A stretch of 64,000 bases of DNA from Fumia xinanensis (lineage in GTDB: Bacteria > Bacillota > Clostridia > Oscillospirales > Ruminococcaceae): NCBI RefSeq assembly GCF_014384905.1, contig NZ_JACRSV010000004.1, positions 124,001 to 188,000 of the forward strand. Direction: 5' to 3'. Both the position numbers and the translations under genes were made by a program. Every line of letters starts with the position of its first letter. Position 1 is the first letter of the stretch. Under the pieces are notes generated by a model. It was not told the DNA's origin. It made no database searches and saw nothing but the letters and a program-made list of their open reading frames with translations. Positions 26,757-35,623 of this stretch are shown piece after piece.

Positions 26757-27686
26757 TCAACGCTTATACTCCACTGGCCTTGTCAGACGGATTACGGCGG
26801 CAAAAGAAATGAACAGCGTCAAAACGCACACCGCCAGAATCGCTTTGCCAACGCCTGTCGTCACAAGGGTAAGATACCAATCCCTGTTCAGGAAATAGAG
26901 CAGAGGGATATTACCGACCAGTAATAGTGCCATTGTAATAAACTCTTTTAACGGTTCATACATGAGGTAATCCAATTCCGCAGAAACAATCCGCATATCG
27001 GAAAGTTTTTCCACTATTGGCGTCAGCGTGCTTTTTAGCGTCTTGTCGTCCTGACAGGCAACAGCTGCGTCAATCCATTCCCAAAAAACAGCGTTTTGGA
27101 GCTTTGGTTTTAGGCTTAAAAGTGCCTGTTTCACGTCGGTGGTGATGACGCTGGTTTCCGCTAAAAAAGAGCGAAACACATCGGATACGGGCGGGTGTAG
27201 ATAGTCGATATTTTCCGCCACAGCCGTGATAATGCTTTCCGAGCGCAGATAGGAGGTGGTAATGACCGACAGTGCCGTTTCCACCTCGTTATTTATCATT
27301 TTCTTGTAATTGTGAGAAGTGAAGATGATATACCAAAACGGCAGCAGCGCCATCCCAACGGCAAGGATAGGGAGCATAAAGTAATTTTGGATTAAGATGC
27401 AAAATAGGCAACCTACGATCAACAGGAAAAAGGACAGGGTGCAAAGGGCGGCAAACTGTCCGCTTTTACCCATCAATTCCAGCGTTTCTTTTACCTCACG
27501 CAGCGTTTTTTTAATTCCTTTTGGTTCTTTTGGGTGACGTATTTCTTTAATCTGCCTGGCGAGAGATTTATGCCGAACCGCAAAAGATTGCGTCAGGTTT
27601 GTAAGGAACTCAAAAGGGGACATATCAAGTAACAGGAAGATGCCCGCGAGAAAACCGATAAAGGCAAGGACAATGAGAATCGACAT
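26757..27686 (-). CDS. TadB-like pilus membrane platform protein
   Basis: 309 residues: an N-terminal span, paired spans near residues 75-115, a GspF-type helical domain (NNEVETALSVITTSYLRSE) and C-terminal spans. It starts one base before the stop of the CpaF gene, as expected for the tadA-tadB-tadC order. It forms the platform that the CpaF ATPase drives. Confidence 0.75.
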   Translation of the reverse strand: MSILIVLAFIGFLAGIFLLLDMSPFEFLTNLTQSFAVRHKSLARQIKEIRHPKEPKGIKKTLREVKETLELMGKSGQFAALCTLSFFLLIVGCLFCILIQNYFMLPILAVGMALLPFWYIIFTSHNYKKMINNEVETALSVITTSYLRSESIITAVAENIDYLHPPVSDVFRSFLAETSVITTDVKQALLSLKPKLQNAVFWEWIDAAVACQDDKTLKSTLTPIVEKLSDMRIVSAELDYLMYEPLKEFITMALLLVGNIPLLYFLNRDWYLTLVTTGVGKAILAVCVLTLFISFAAVIRLTRPVEYKR

Positions 27687-29048
27687 CTATTCTGCTTCCT
27701 CCTTTCTGCCAGATATTTCTTCCAACAGATTTAACGGCATACCGTTTTCCAACAATCTTTTTTGTAGGGATTTTGAAATGGCGTTGACACGCTGAAATTC
27801 ACCCTTGATTTGGATTTTGCCGTCTGTGACGGCTGTTTCGGATATATGGTAGCGATAAAGGGTGTGAATCTGCCGCGTTCCATCCGGCAGGATTTCGCAC
27901 TCAGTAATCTCCATGACCCTGCGGGAATTATCCTCTAGTTTTTTCACATATACAATAACCGGGAACGCTTCGGTGACGAGATTGTAGAGGGTTTTGTCTC
28001 CCATATCATATTTTTGGGTACAGAGCGTTACCATACGGTAATAGGTGGCGGCGCAGGAATTGGCGTGCGTCGTGGTAATAACGGCGTGTCCGGTGCGGGC
28101 TGCTTCCTGGGCTGCAAACGCCTCGGCAGATTTCATCTCGCTTACGCAGAGGATATCTGGGTCACAAGTCAAAGCAAATTCCAATAGTTTTTCCTGGTCG
28201 ATATTCTGTCGGGGATCTTCGGAATAACGGGTGACGGTATGCACTACGTTGTTAACCACATTGCCGTTTTCATCCTCCCGCACAAGGTCAAACTCCCGGC
28301 AATCGTTTTCGATGGTAAAGAGCCGTTTGGTATTTGGCAGAGTAGATAGTATCCAACTCATCAGCGTGGTTTTTCCGCTGCCGGTGGAACCGGTCACACA
28401 GATAGAAAGGCCATAACGGAGAATAGCCGAAAGAAAATCCAGCATTTCGCCGGTTGCCGTCCCGTATTGCACAAAATCATCACGGGACAGCTTTTTGGGA
28501 TTAATCAAGCGAATGGACGCGGCGACTCCTTTTTCTCCGTCGGTCAGCGGTGTGCCGAGGGCAGTAATGCGGATTTTATTGGATAAATGCCCGACTACCC
28601 CCGGCTGTGACTGGTCGAGTATCATCCCCGATTTGTGCAAAAGGCGGCGTATCACGTCAACGGCGTGCTGCGGCGACTGGAATTTTTCATCCGCTTGTGC
28701 GACACGCCCATCGCTATAGGTGATTTTAATATCTCTCCAGGAATTGATATTGATTTCTTCCACTTCGTTGTTGTAGAGATATTTGGTTAAGAACGAAAAT
28801 TCGGCCATTTCAGAGTATAGGCACTCGATAAGCTCATCCTGTGTCATCCCTTCGACGCCCAGACGGTAATCCGAGATATATTTTGCAATATACGCGGTAA
28901 TCTGACGGCGCTGTTCCTCCGGGTTATTGGTAATGAGGGCGGCGTATTTGTTGGCAAGGTATTCCTGCACTTCAGAAAGGACTTCAGAAAACTCCTTTTT
29001 GTTGCTCCCGGTGTCAAAAAATAAATCCATATTATTGGTCACTGTCAA
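27687..29048 (-). CDS. cpaF: CpaF/TadA secretion ATPase
   Basis: 453 residues of the type II/IV secretion ATPase family. The Walker A motif CVTGSTGSGKTT is near residue 222, then come an Asp box (LFTIENDCREFDL), the Walker B-region LCVSEMKSAEAFAAQEAARTG and the His box ITTTHANS. CpaF hydrolyses ATP to power Tad pilus extension and retraction. It overlaps the upstream ParA-like gene by 17 bases. No VirB11 is expected in a Gram-positive T4SS, so this protein belongs to the Tad machine. Confidence 0.92.
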   Translation of the reverse strand: MTVTNNMDLFFDTGSNKKEFSEVLSEVQEYLANKYAALITNNPEEQRRQITAYIAKYISDYRLGVEGMTQDELIECLYSEMAEFSFLTKYLYNNEVEEININSWRDIKITYSDGRVAQADEKFQSPQHAVDVIRRLLHKSGMILDQSQPGVVGHLSNKIRITALGTPLTDGEKGVAASIRLINPKKLSRDDFVQYGTATGEMLDFLSAILRYGLSICVTGSTGSGKTTLMSWILSTLPNTKRLFTIENDCREFDLVREDENGNVVNNVVHTVTRYSEDPRQNIDQEKLLEFALTCDPDILCVSEMKSAEAFAAQEAARTGHAVITTTHANSCAATYYRMVTLCTQKYDMGDKTLYNLVTEAFPVIVYVKKLEDNSRRVMEITECEILPDGTRQIHTLYRYHISETAVTDGKIQIKGEFQRVNAISKSLQKRLLENGMPLNLLEEISGRKEEAE

Positions 29049-29787
29049 ACACCTCCCGCGTGATTGCGGAAATCATACTTTCATAGGCCTTTCCTTCCTT
29101 GCCGGAAAGGGGAGCCAGCAGATTTTGAGTTACAGCCTGTTCCTCGATAGACGGCAGATACGGCAGGCAGAAAGATACGCCTCCATAGGCGTTTTCGTAT
29201 TCTCTGCCGCCCTGATAGGGGTGGGGATTTGTCAAAACCCGGATGTGCTTATCAGTCTTGAATTTCCTGTCCCCGATTAAAGGAAGATAGGACATATAGT
29301 AGGAGAGGCCTTTTAAATCACAGGGGCAAAGCCTCAGTACATTGTCGGCAACTTCCAAAGCGGCGGTAGACAGCACATTATCGTTTAATACCGAAGAACA
29401 ATCCACAATGACATGATCGGCAATATGCCGAAGCAGCACCAGCATGTCTACGGCGCGCTCTTTGATATATCCAGCATAGGTGTAGGCATTTTCCCCAGCT
29501 GCATATCCTATAAAGGACACATATGGATTCTGCTCCGATGCAATGAGGTTTTTCATTGCGATTTCCTGAGAGATGACAGGAAAAGAAAGTGCCGCGCCCA
29601 ATGAACCGTCCGCAGATTTTTTCGTCCGTATGACAGTGGGGAGGGGCGGGGCTACGGCGTCGCAGAAAACTACTGCCACATTCTTTTTTCCCTTTGCCAA
29701 TTCGGCGGCGATTTTTAAAGCTGTCACGGTTTTGCCGCTGCCGGGGCTGCCCCATACGGCAAGCATTTGTTTTTGCTTACTCTGCAT
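29032..29787 (-). CDS. ParA/CpaE-like ATPase of the pilus module
   Basis: About 251 residues. The P-loop WGSPGSGKT is near residue 13, and IVDCSSVLNDN and LRLCPCDLKGL further on resemble CpaE/MinD-type proteins. Unlike the second TadZ-like protein at 17617-18645, its P-loop is intact. A longer frame reaches 29958, but ATG 29787 has GGAGAGG upstream and overlaps the CpaB-like stop by 11 bases, so I take the short form. Confidence 0.7.
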   Translation of the reverse strand: MQSKQKQMLAVWGSPGSGKTVTALKIAAELAKGKKNVAVVFCDAVAPPLPTVIRTKKSADGSLGAALSFPVISQEIAMKNLIASEQNPYVSFIGYAAGENAYTYAGYIKERAVDMLVLLRHIADHVIVDCSSVLNDNVLSTAALEVADNVLRLCPCDLKGLSYYMSYLPLIGDRKFKTDKHIRVLTNPHPYQGGREYENAYGGVSFCLPYLPSIEEQAVTQNLLAPLSGKEGKAYESMISAITREVFDSDQ

Positions 29788-30556
29788 TGCTATCCTCTCC
29801 ATTCTGTTCGGTATTTTCGCCGCCGTCCGCAAAATACTGCTCCTGTGCCGATAAAAACTTTTCGGCGTTTTCCCGGCTTCCTCGGTAGATGAGGGCAGCG
29901 TGGAAGGTTTTGCTATTTTCAATGTTGGCAAGCAATTCGGCCTGTTCCATGTTAACAAGCAGGGTCAATGTCGCAGGTAGATTTTGCTCTGGATTTTCTT
30001 CTTCACTCATTTTTGATTCTTCATATGACTTATCCGCCCCCGTGCTTGCCGTCGCTGCAAGGACTTCGACATAGCGCAGTTCAGGAGGCGTCTCGGTAAT
30101 ACCCGTATCTTTATCTACCGAGATAAGGGAAATTATGTCCCCGGCTTCCAGCTTACCGGACAGGCCGGCCGCGAAGGAAGGGATGGTAACGGAGACAGCG
30201 ATCCTCTGGCCATCCAGTTTTGTCAGGTATTCAAATTCGGTCAGAGGTTCGGTGGACAGTTTATCTGACAAGATATAGTCACCGGGGATCAGGTCGTATT
30301 CGGCGTATTGGCCGACTGCTTCCTCCTTATTTTTCACAACATCGGACGGAAGGTTGTGGGCACCCACTGTTACTGTTTCGATCATGGATTCGTCAATCCT
30401 GTCTCCACGGGAAATGTCGGCTTTTACCCGGACAATTTCAGTCTGCGCCTTCAATGAGGAATTGAACAACGGCGTAATGCCGAAACAGACGATAAGGGAT
30501 AACACAATACAGATGATGCCGATCAGCATACGATTTTGAAATATTTTCTTATTCAA
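29777..30556 (-). CDS. CpaB/RcpC-like SAF-domain pilus protein
   Basis: 259 residues: an N-terminal membrane helix, then an SAF domain (VRVKADISRGDRIDESMIE) and a CpaB-type region with LEAGDIISLISVDKD. In Gram-negative Tad systems CpaB works with the secretin. In a Gram-positive host it probably shapes the periplasmic/wall passage of the pilus. The TTG start lies behind AGGAGGTAAC. It is followed by ParA-like and CpaF genes. Confidence 0.78.
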   Translation of the reverse strand: MNKKIFQNRMLIGIICIVLSLIVCFGITPLFNSSLKAQTEIVRVKADISRGDRIDESMIETVTVGAHNLPSDVVKNKEEAVGQYAEYDLIPGDYILSDKLSTEPLTEFEYLTKLDGQRIAVSVTIPSFAAGLSGKLEAGDIISLISVDKDTGITETPPELRYVEVLAATASTGADKSYEESKMSEEENPEQNLPATLTLLVNMEQAELLANIENSKTFHAALIYRGSRENAEKFLSAQEQYFADGGENTEQNGEDSNAE

Positions 30557-30578
30557 GACTTGTTACCTCCTGTGTTTT

Positions 30579-31031
30579 TTAAGCGGCATACACCGCCCAA
30601 TATGCAAGAATACCGCCTGCACAGAAATATGGTGCAAGCGGTATCCGCAGTTTACGAAACTTTACTTTTTTTACTTTTGAAAGAACAACACCGGACAACA
30701 GGGCAAAGATAAGGGAGAGGATGTTTTGAAGGATACCTCCCCATATGCCCATGACAAAGCCGCAGCCTGCCATTAGCTTTATATCTCCGCCGCCTATTGC
30801 AAAACCCTCCTCCCGACGTATCAATACCGAAGCTAAAAAATATGGAAGGGTGGTGAATAAAAGACCAAATAGGTGAGGAAAAAACGTTGATGCCGATATT
30901 CCCAAAAGGCCGCAGCTCAGCAGAAAAACCGGAATCAGATTTGGAATCTCCCTTTTTTGCATATCCCAAACTGCGGCGAAAAGCAGAAGGGAAGCAAATA
31001 GAATCCCTTTTATTATCAGCATTGTTACCAT
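30579..31031 (-). CDS. A24 prepilin peptidase (TadV/CpaA-like)
   Basis: 150 residues, almost all membrane-embedded. The two catalytic aspartates are in WDMQKREIPN and in GGGDIKLMAG, the GxGD pattern of A24 aspartic peptidases. At 150 residues it is the short TadV/CpaA form without the methylase domain. It should process the pilin-like proteins encoded at 24874-25811 and 34859-35143. It overlaps the upstream hypothetical gene by 7 bases. Confidence 0.85.
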   Translation of the reverse strand: MVTMLIIKGILFASLLLFAAVWDMQKREIPNLIPVFLLSCGLLGISASTFFPHLFGLLFTTLPYFLASVLIRREEGFAIGGGDIKLMAGCGFVMGIWGGILQNILSLIFALLSGVVLSKVKKVKFRKLRIPLAPYFCAGGILAYWAVYAA

Positions 31032-31615
31032 TCTATTTCACTGTTGTTTTCCTGCGTACCATACCGGTCGTCAAATGGAAAGACTTTTTCCAAAAGCCGG
31101 TTAAGCATAACTTTTTCCTCCGGCTCGTTGTACTCACAGAGCATTTTTTCTAAGACTTTGCCAAGAGTTAAGCTTTCTTCCGGTGTAAATACAGCTTCTA
31201 CATTGTGTTTTGTAAATGTTTTCCCACGCCCGTTAAGCATAAGGGTGCATTCTGCGGCAATCCGCGACATACGGAAAAAGGCGTCTGCATCATTGCTCAG
31301 CATTTTACCGGCTGCAAATCTGATTTGTTGTCCGTTTTCTATTTCTAGCAAAATGTCCAAATAGATTCCTTCACTCTCGCCAAAATCCGTCTGACAGACT
31401 GCATGGATATATTCCGGCAATTCATCCTCGGCATCCACATAACTGCCATAAGAAAACTCAAAATATTCGTCCGGCAGCATGTCCTTTGCTTGCAGATGGG
31501 TGTAAAGCTGGTTGAAAGCGTCATCCGCTTTTATCATGCCGAGATGTTTTACCTCATGCATTTCATCCGGTTCACTCCACCGGTCAACTTCTATCGTGTG
31601 TAATGTTTCATTCAT
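31025..31615 (-). CDS. hypothetical acidic protein between methylase and pilus genes
   Basis: 196 residues, rich in Asp and Glu, without membrane segments or a motif I can name. It ends with NNSEIEW. It overlaps both neighbours and lies between the 37-residue DUF3789-like gene and the prepilin peptidase gene. Soluble and probably cytoplasmic; function unknown. Confidence 0.55.
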   Translation of the reverse strand: MNETLHTIEVDRWSEPDEMHEVKHLGMIKADDAFNQLYTHLQAKDMLPDEYFEFSYGSYVDAEDELPEYIHAVCQTDFGESEGIYLDILLEIENGQQIRFAAGKMLSNDADAFFRMSRIAAECTLMLNGRGKTFTKHNVEAVFTPEESLTLGKVLEKMLCEYNEPEEKVMLNRLLEKVFPFDDRYGTQENNSEIEW

Positions 31616-31721
31616 GTTTGTCCTCCAGTTTAATGTTGTAACCCCGGTTGACCTGAAGGAGCGCCATTATTGATACGCCCACAAACCCACCGAGGAACAG
31701 ACCGATAAAAAATCCAATCAT
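31608..31721 (-). CDS. DUF3789-like small membrane protein (37 aa)
   Basis: The ATG at 31721 overlaps the TGA of the cytosine methyltransferase gene (ATGA), and the frame runs 37 residues to a TGA that overlaps the next gene by 8 bases. It encodes MIGFFIGLFLGGFVGVSIMA followed by a polar tail ending EDKHE. This is the glycine-rich single-helix pattern of DUF3789 peptides found in many Firmicutes conjugative elements. Function unknown. Confidence 0.65.
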   Translation of the reverse strand: MIGFFIGLFLGGFVGVSIMALLQVNRGYNIKLEDKHE

Positions 31722-32941
31722 AAAATCTCTCCCTCTCTTTCAGCATCGAGTTCATTTTGTATCGCTGCAATTCTTTTCCCGACTGTGTACACAACGGGAA
31801 TTGTCACGCTGTTGCCCGCCTGCCGGTAAAGCTGGCTGTCTGAATTGACAGCGGCAGCCTTGTCAAACATCTCATCAGAAAAGCCTTGCAGCCGCCAACA
31901 CTCGCGGGGAGTCAGGCGGCGGATTCGTCCGCATCCGGCGAAAACTGTTCCTTGATTGCAGGAAGTATCCAACGTTTGAGCTGTGCCATGTCCTACTCGC
32001 CCGCGCCGGGTTTTGCTTTCTGGGAAAGAAAGAACCACGCCGTCGCCGCATCCGGCTTCCACATAGCCCTGTTTGGTGCCGTTATTTACCTTGATTTTTT
32101 GGGGGCAATCGCTACAGTCTGAAACGGTACAGTTTCTTATGAATACCCCGGAGGATTCGCAGTTCCGGTTGGTTGCACAGCCATCGTATCGCGCCATAAT
32201 ACAACGGGCCGTATCGGTCAATTTCGGATTTCCGTTGCATAAATCAATAAAATACAGCCCTGCATTTCCGCCGAATCCTCCGCCTTCCGAGGTAAGGGTA
32301 CAGCTAATCCCGTGGGGATCGTATACCCGCTGTCCCTGTTTACCATCTATGAGCCGAATAAGAGTTTCGCTGTCGCCGCACTGGACAGGAAATACTTTTC
32401 GTCCGTCACAGACTCCAAAATGTCGGTAAGCGACAAGATAGACCCGTTCTCTGTTTTGTGGTACGCCGTGGAACTTTGAATTGAGAAGTCCGTACTCGAT
32501 ATGATAGCCGAGTGCGGCCAGTGAACTGAGAACGAGGGTAAAATCCCATCCCTGATTGATAAAAAGCAGATTTTTAACATTTTCAAGGACCAGCCATTCG
32601 GGTCTATCTTCGGAATTTTTGCCTTTGAGGAGCCTAATAAGCTCAAAAAAGAGGCCGCTTCGTTCTCCGGCAAGCCCTCTTTGACAGCCGCTGACAGAAA
32701 TGTCCTGACATGGGAATCCGGCAGACCACAGATTAACTCTTGGCAGGTCTGTTGCGCTGACTTTGGTAATGTCGTTTTGATACCACTCGTCCTCCTTTAT
32801 GTCAAAAATGGCGCGGTAACTGCGGTCGGCATACTTGTCAATTTCACAATGTCCGCGGCAAGTCATGCCGCAGAGTTCAAACCCTTTGCGAAAGCCGCCG
32901 ATGCCCGAAAAGAAATCCAGGAAGGTTATTGCAGGCGCCAT
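31718..32941 (-). CDS. C5-cytosine DNA methyltransferase
   Basis: 407 residues. Motif I FLDFFSGIGGF is near residue 8, the catalytic Cys78 lies in GFPCQDIS, then come ENV (LVLENVKNLL), PQNRERVYLVA and the late motif LTPRECWRLQGF. The enzyme methylates cytosine C5 in a DNA target that cannot be predicted here. No partner restriction enzyme gene is adjacent, so it probably protects the element from host restriction after transfer. It overlaps the PrgI-like gene by 16 bases. Confidence 0.93.
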   Translation of the reverse strand: MAPAITFLDFFSGIGGFRKGFELCGMTCRGHCEIDKYADRSYRAIFDIKEDEWYQNDITKVSATDLPRVNLWSAGFPCQDISVSGCQRGLAGERSGLFFELIRLLKGKNSEDRPEWLVLENVKNLLFINQGWDFTLVLSSLAALGYHIEYGLLNSKFHGVPQNRERVYLVAYRHFGVCDGRKVFPVQCGDSETLIRLIDGKQGQRVYDPHGISCTLTSEGGGFGGNAGLYFIDLCNGNPKLTDTARCIMARYDGCATNRNCESSGVFIRNCTVSDCSDCPQKIKVNNGTKQGYVEAGCGDGVVLSFPESKTRRGRVGHGTAQTLDTSCNQGTVFAGCGRIRRLTPRECWRLQGFSDEMFDKAAAVNSDSQLYRQAGNSVTIPVVYTVGKRIAAIQNELDAEREGEIL

Positions 32942-33264
32942 TTATTCCCTCCCATTGCCCATTCGTCGCCATACTCATAGGAATACACCTTTTGCGACCG
33001 TGCAAACCGGACCATATTGCGCAGTTGATCTACAACAGATAAATTGCTTTGATCTTTTGCAGTCATCATGATACTCCCTGCAATCCCCGTAAGTACAGCA
33101 ATTGTGGTTGTTGATATGCTGTGGGTAATAAACCACAACAGGCAGGCGATTATCCCGCAGGCCAGCGAGCCAACGGACGCTTGTGCCATTTGCTTTTTCC
33201 CAAATCCGCGAAAAAATTCCGCTTCGGGTTTTACGCCCATTGGGATGTACAATTTTTCGTCCAT
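32926..33264 (-). CDS. PrgI-family (VirB3-like) conjugation membrane protein
   Basis: 112 residues: YIPMGVKPEAEFFRGF, two closely spaced membrane helices, then RSQKVYSYEY. This matches the PrgI family, the Gram-positive counterpart of VirB3, which forms part of the inner-membrane channel and contacts VirB4. AAGGGATGATAG precedes the ATG. Confidence 0.8.
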   Translation of the reverse strand: MDEKLYIPMGVKPEAEFFRGFGKKQMAQASVGSLACGIIACLLWFITHSISTTTIAVLTGIAGSIMMTAKDQSNLSVVDQLRNMVRFARSQKVYSYEYGDEWAMGGNKWRLQ

Positions 33265-33310
33265 CTATCATCCCTTTCCTTTCTCTAAAATGTCTACTTT
33301 AGGCAAATTC

Positions 33311-33520
33311 TTATTGATAATAATACAGGATAATATCCTTGATTTGCCAAATGCTTTCGGCAATGATGTAGAAAAGTACAGTGTTTTTTGCCCGCTTCTT
33401 ATACTGCGCCGCTTCTTCCTCGGCACCCTGTAGCCGCACCATGCAATAAATGAATCGGGCGACGGCGCCGATTCGCACCAGCATGATGATAACTGTTGAT
33501 ATATCGTCCATTGTTACCAT
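33311..33520 (-). CDS. small two-helix membrane protein
   Basis: 69 residues with two hydrophobic segments (about residues 8-27 and 46-66) around a charged loop, a layout seen in VirB2/TrbC-type or other small T4SS subunits. It lies between VirB6-like and PrgI-like genes. GAGGTG lies 7 bases before the ATG. The family is not recognised. Confidence 0.55.
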   Translation of the reverse strand: MVTMDDISTVIIMLVRIGAVARFIYCMVRLQGAEEEAAQYKKRAKNTVLFYIIAESIWQIKDIILYYYQ

Positions 33521-33585
33521 ATAGGTTCACCTCTTACTAAGGTTGTCCGGTACATTTCCAATCCGACATAACTTTCATGACAACC

Positions 33586-34431
33586 CTAACCTCCTTTTCT
33601 CAGCATTTGCACTAACCGCACGGAATGGTATACATTGTTGACGATGGTTCCGCCGCCTCCGCTTCCCGTGGTGATAAGAAAATCCTGCAAGAATCTCGGC
33701 GTTTTCACTGCTAAAATCATACAGGCGACACCCCAGAATACGTGCATGTTGAGCATCAGCCCAACTCCTAACTTAGAAAGGCAAATTTGGATTAACACAG
33801 CCAGCATAGATTGAAAGAATTTTTGCAAATACGGCCTGAATACGCCTTTGTCGTTGTCGATTAGCCCAACGCAGGCGAGGGGCATACCTACACGTAAAAT
33901 CATATTTTCAAGGCCACGCATAAGAAATTGAAAATACAAAATAAAGAATGTTATCATAAATATGAGAGCAAAAATAGCGGTGACGAGCCCCAAAGTAGAA
34001 ATACCAGCTACCCAAGCTTCCCAGCCCGCCGATGTGAGATCGCCGATTGTATTCATCAATTTTGTTGTCATTTCTGAAATGATTCCTGCCAACCATCCGT
34101 ACAGGGTAGGAAATGAAATTGCGACGGCTAGAGCCTTAAAAAAATTAATCAACAGGGAAAGTGGTTCTTCATCAGCGTCCCCGTCCGACCACAGCACATA
34201 GGTTTCAAATCCTTTTTTGAGAAATTTCAGGATAATGAGGGAAATCCCAAAACCGAATATTACATTGTAAATATCCCGGAACATCTGTACCCCGGAAACC
34301 ATTTTCATATATTCTTCGGCATACAGGGACAGCGGCACAATCGCATCTAGCATTTGATCGACAAAGGCAAGGCATCCGTTTAAAATTGCCACTATCAAGA
34401 TTGTCAGTATGATAGCCAAACGATTACGCAC
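33586..34431 (-). CDS. VirB6/TrbL-like multi-span channel protein
   Basis: 281 residues with about six membrane spans, including a central pair around ALIFMITFFILYFQFLMRG, and the sequence RVGMPLACVGLIDNDKG. The C-terminus is glycine-rich (TTGSGGGGT). This is the layout of VirB6/TrbL-type proteins, the inner-membrane core of the conjugation channel. The start is a GTG behind GAAAGGGG. Confidence 0.72.
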   Translation of the reverse strand: MRNRLAIILTILIVAILNGCLAFVDQMLDAIVPLSLYAEEYMKMVSGVQMFRDIYNVIFGFGISLIILKFLKKGFETYVLWSDGDADEEPLSLLINFFKALAVAISFPTLYGWLAGIISEMTTKLMNTIGDLTSAGWEAWVAGISTLGLVTAIFALIFMITFFILYFQFLMRGLENMILRVGMPLACVGLIDNDKGVFRPYLQKFFQSMLAVLIQICLSKLGVGLMLNMHVFWGVACMILAVKTPRFLQDFLITTGSGGGGTIVNNVYHSVRLVQMLRKGG

Positions 34432-34479
34432 CCCCTTTCAGAGAGAGGACAGATTCTGTCCCCCCAAAAAATATTGTTA

Positions 34480-34788
34480 TTAGGCAGAGGGAATATCGTC
34501 CGGGTTTTCGGCAGTCTTTTGCAGTTCATAATCATAAGCCGATAATACAGCTTCACTCATCCGTTTGCGCAATGTGGCGGATAACGGGTAACACATTTCC
34601 TTGTATTCGCCATTCACATTACGGCGGCTGGGTAAGCTCATAAACAGGCCATGTTCCCCTTTGACAACACGGACGTTTTTAATGATGAGACGTTCGCCGT
34701 CCCCATCCTCTAAAATAATGTTGGAAGCGGCTTTTAAGTTGTCAGTACGGCCGGTAAACAGTTTTGAAATTTCAACGGTAATTTTCAT
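34480..34788 (-). CDS. spoVG: SpoVG-family protein
   Basis: 102 residues. The start MKITVEISKL, the FMSLPSRR-like core and the YPLSATLRKRM segment are SpoVG features. SpoVG is a small nucleic-acid-binding regulator; copies are common in Firmicutes conjugative elements. It lies between the VirB6-like gene and a pilin-like gene. Its role in the element, perhaps post-transcriptional control of transfer, is unproven. Confidence 0.88.
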   Translation of the reverse strand: MKITVEISKLFTGRTDNLKAASNIILEDGDGERLIIKNVRVVKGEHGLFMSLPSRRNVNGEYKEMCYPLSATLRKRMSEAVLSAYDYELQKTAENPDDIPSA

Positions 34789-34821
34789 CTGAATTATCCC
34801 TTTCTTTGCTTAAATGAATAA

Positions 34822-34849
34822 GGGCGGTAGCAATAAAAATGCCCCGCCC
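34822..34849 (-). terminator. hairpin after the pilin-like gene
   Basis: GGGCGG / CCGCCC with a 16-base loop, just after the stop at 34859 on the minus strand. The T content is moderate, so it may be a weak terminator. Confidence 0.45.
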
Positions 34850-34858
34850 TGCTTTCCC

Positions 34859-35143
34859 TTAACCTTTGTAATTAAACATCTCCTGGATTTTCTGTGTAAT
34901 CGTTGGGAGTACGGTACTATCGACGAGCAGATAAAGGCCGCCGAGAATCAACGCTCCCAAAACGATACTGATGAGCACCGTTATGGCTACGTCAAGCGTA
35001 CCCTGTCCTTCACGATTCTGCACTGCACTTTTGGCGCGTGTACAAAAATCGTGAAGGGATAGTGTTTGCGTCCTTCCCCTGACGGCGCATACTGCCCTAA
35101 TAGCCTTTCCTCTTGCTTTGCGAATGAAATTTTCCATTGACAA
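34859..35143 (-). CDS. pilin-like protein (DUF6133/Flp-like)
   Basis: 94 residues: a basic N-terminal half, then NREGQGTLDVAITVLIS leading into a hydrophobic helix and a short tail, LPTITQKIQEMFNYKG. The glycine/glutamate junction before the helix parallels the DUF4320-like protein at 25416. This is the best major-pilin candidate for the Tad machine. It lies next to the VirB2-like gene, and which machine uses it needs testing. Confidence 0.55.
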   Translation of the reverse strand: MSMENFIRKARGKAIRAVCAVRGRTQTLSLHDFCTRAKSAVQNREGQGTLDVAITVLISIVLGALILGGLYLLVDSTVLPTITQKIQEMFNYKG

Positions 35144-35173
35144 ACTCCTCCTTATAAAATTGATTTATTCAGA

Positions 35174-35192
35174 AAAACGGAAATTCCGTTTT
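35174..35192 (-). terminator. short terminator after VirB2-like gene
   Basis: AAAACGGAA / TTCCGTTTT with a 1-base centre and a T-run on the minus strand, 28 bases after the stop. Confidence 0.55.
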
Positions 35193-35220
35193 ATCTGTAA
35201 AAGAAAAAAATGGCTCCCAA

Positions 35221-35586
35221 TTAGGAGTAGTAGCCGAGAATCAAATTAAGGGTGGCGCTGCCCAGTACCGCACCAATACAGGACACGATTGCCACCACAA
35301 TGCGGTTGTTCCACTTCTTTTGGTCCACTTCATCGGCTGCGCTTCGCCGGATACAGAAATAGATAATCAAAAGTCCAGCGATAACTGGCGCTAGGACCAT
35401 TAGCCAGTTAGTGACATCGTTAATCAGATTTTTTGTGCCTACGACAATTTCACTGTTTTCTATATTTCCTTCTGCCATGACAGGCGTAGCTGTCATAATA
35501 AAAAAAGCAAGTGTTGATAATCCAACACTTGCTTTTTTCCAGCACCATTTCAGTTTTAAATAGACATCTTTGCGTTTTCCCTTCAT
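35221..35586 (-). CDS. VirB2/TrbC-like conjugative pilin
   Basis: About 121 residues: a basic start, a signal-peptide-like helix ending VMA-EG, then two membrane helices separated by a short basic loop (CIRRSAADEVDQKKWNNR). This is the standard layout of TrbC/VirB2-type pilins or Gram-positive equivalents. A longer frame to 35787 exists, but ATG 35586 has GGAGGT seven bases upstream. It lies just downstream of the coupling-protein ATPase gene. Confidence 0.65.
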   Translation of the reverse strand: MKGKRKDVYLKLKWCWKKASVGLSTLAFFIMTATPVMAEGNIENSEIVVGTKNLINDVTNWLMVLAPVIAGLLIIYFCIRRSAADEVDQKKWNNRIVVAIVSCIGAVLGSATLNLILGYYS

Positions 35587-35623
35587 AAAATACCTCCATA
35601 TCTTGAAATTTTCGTTATCCGTG

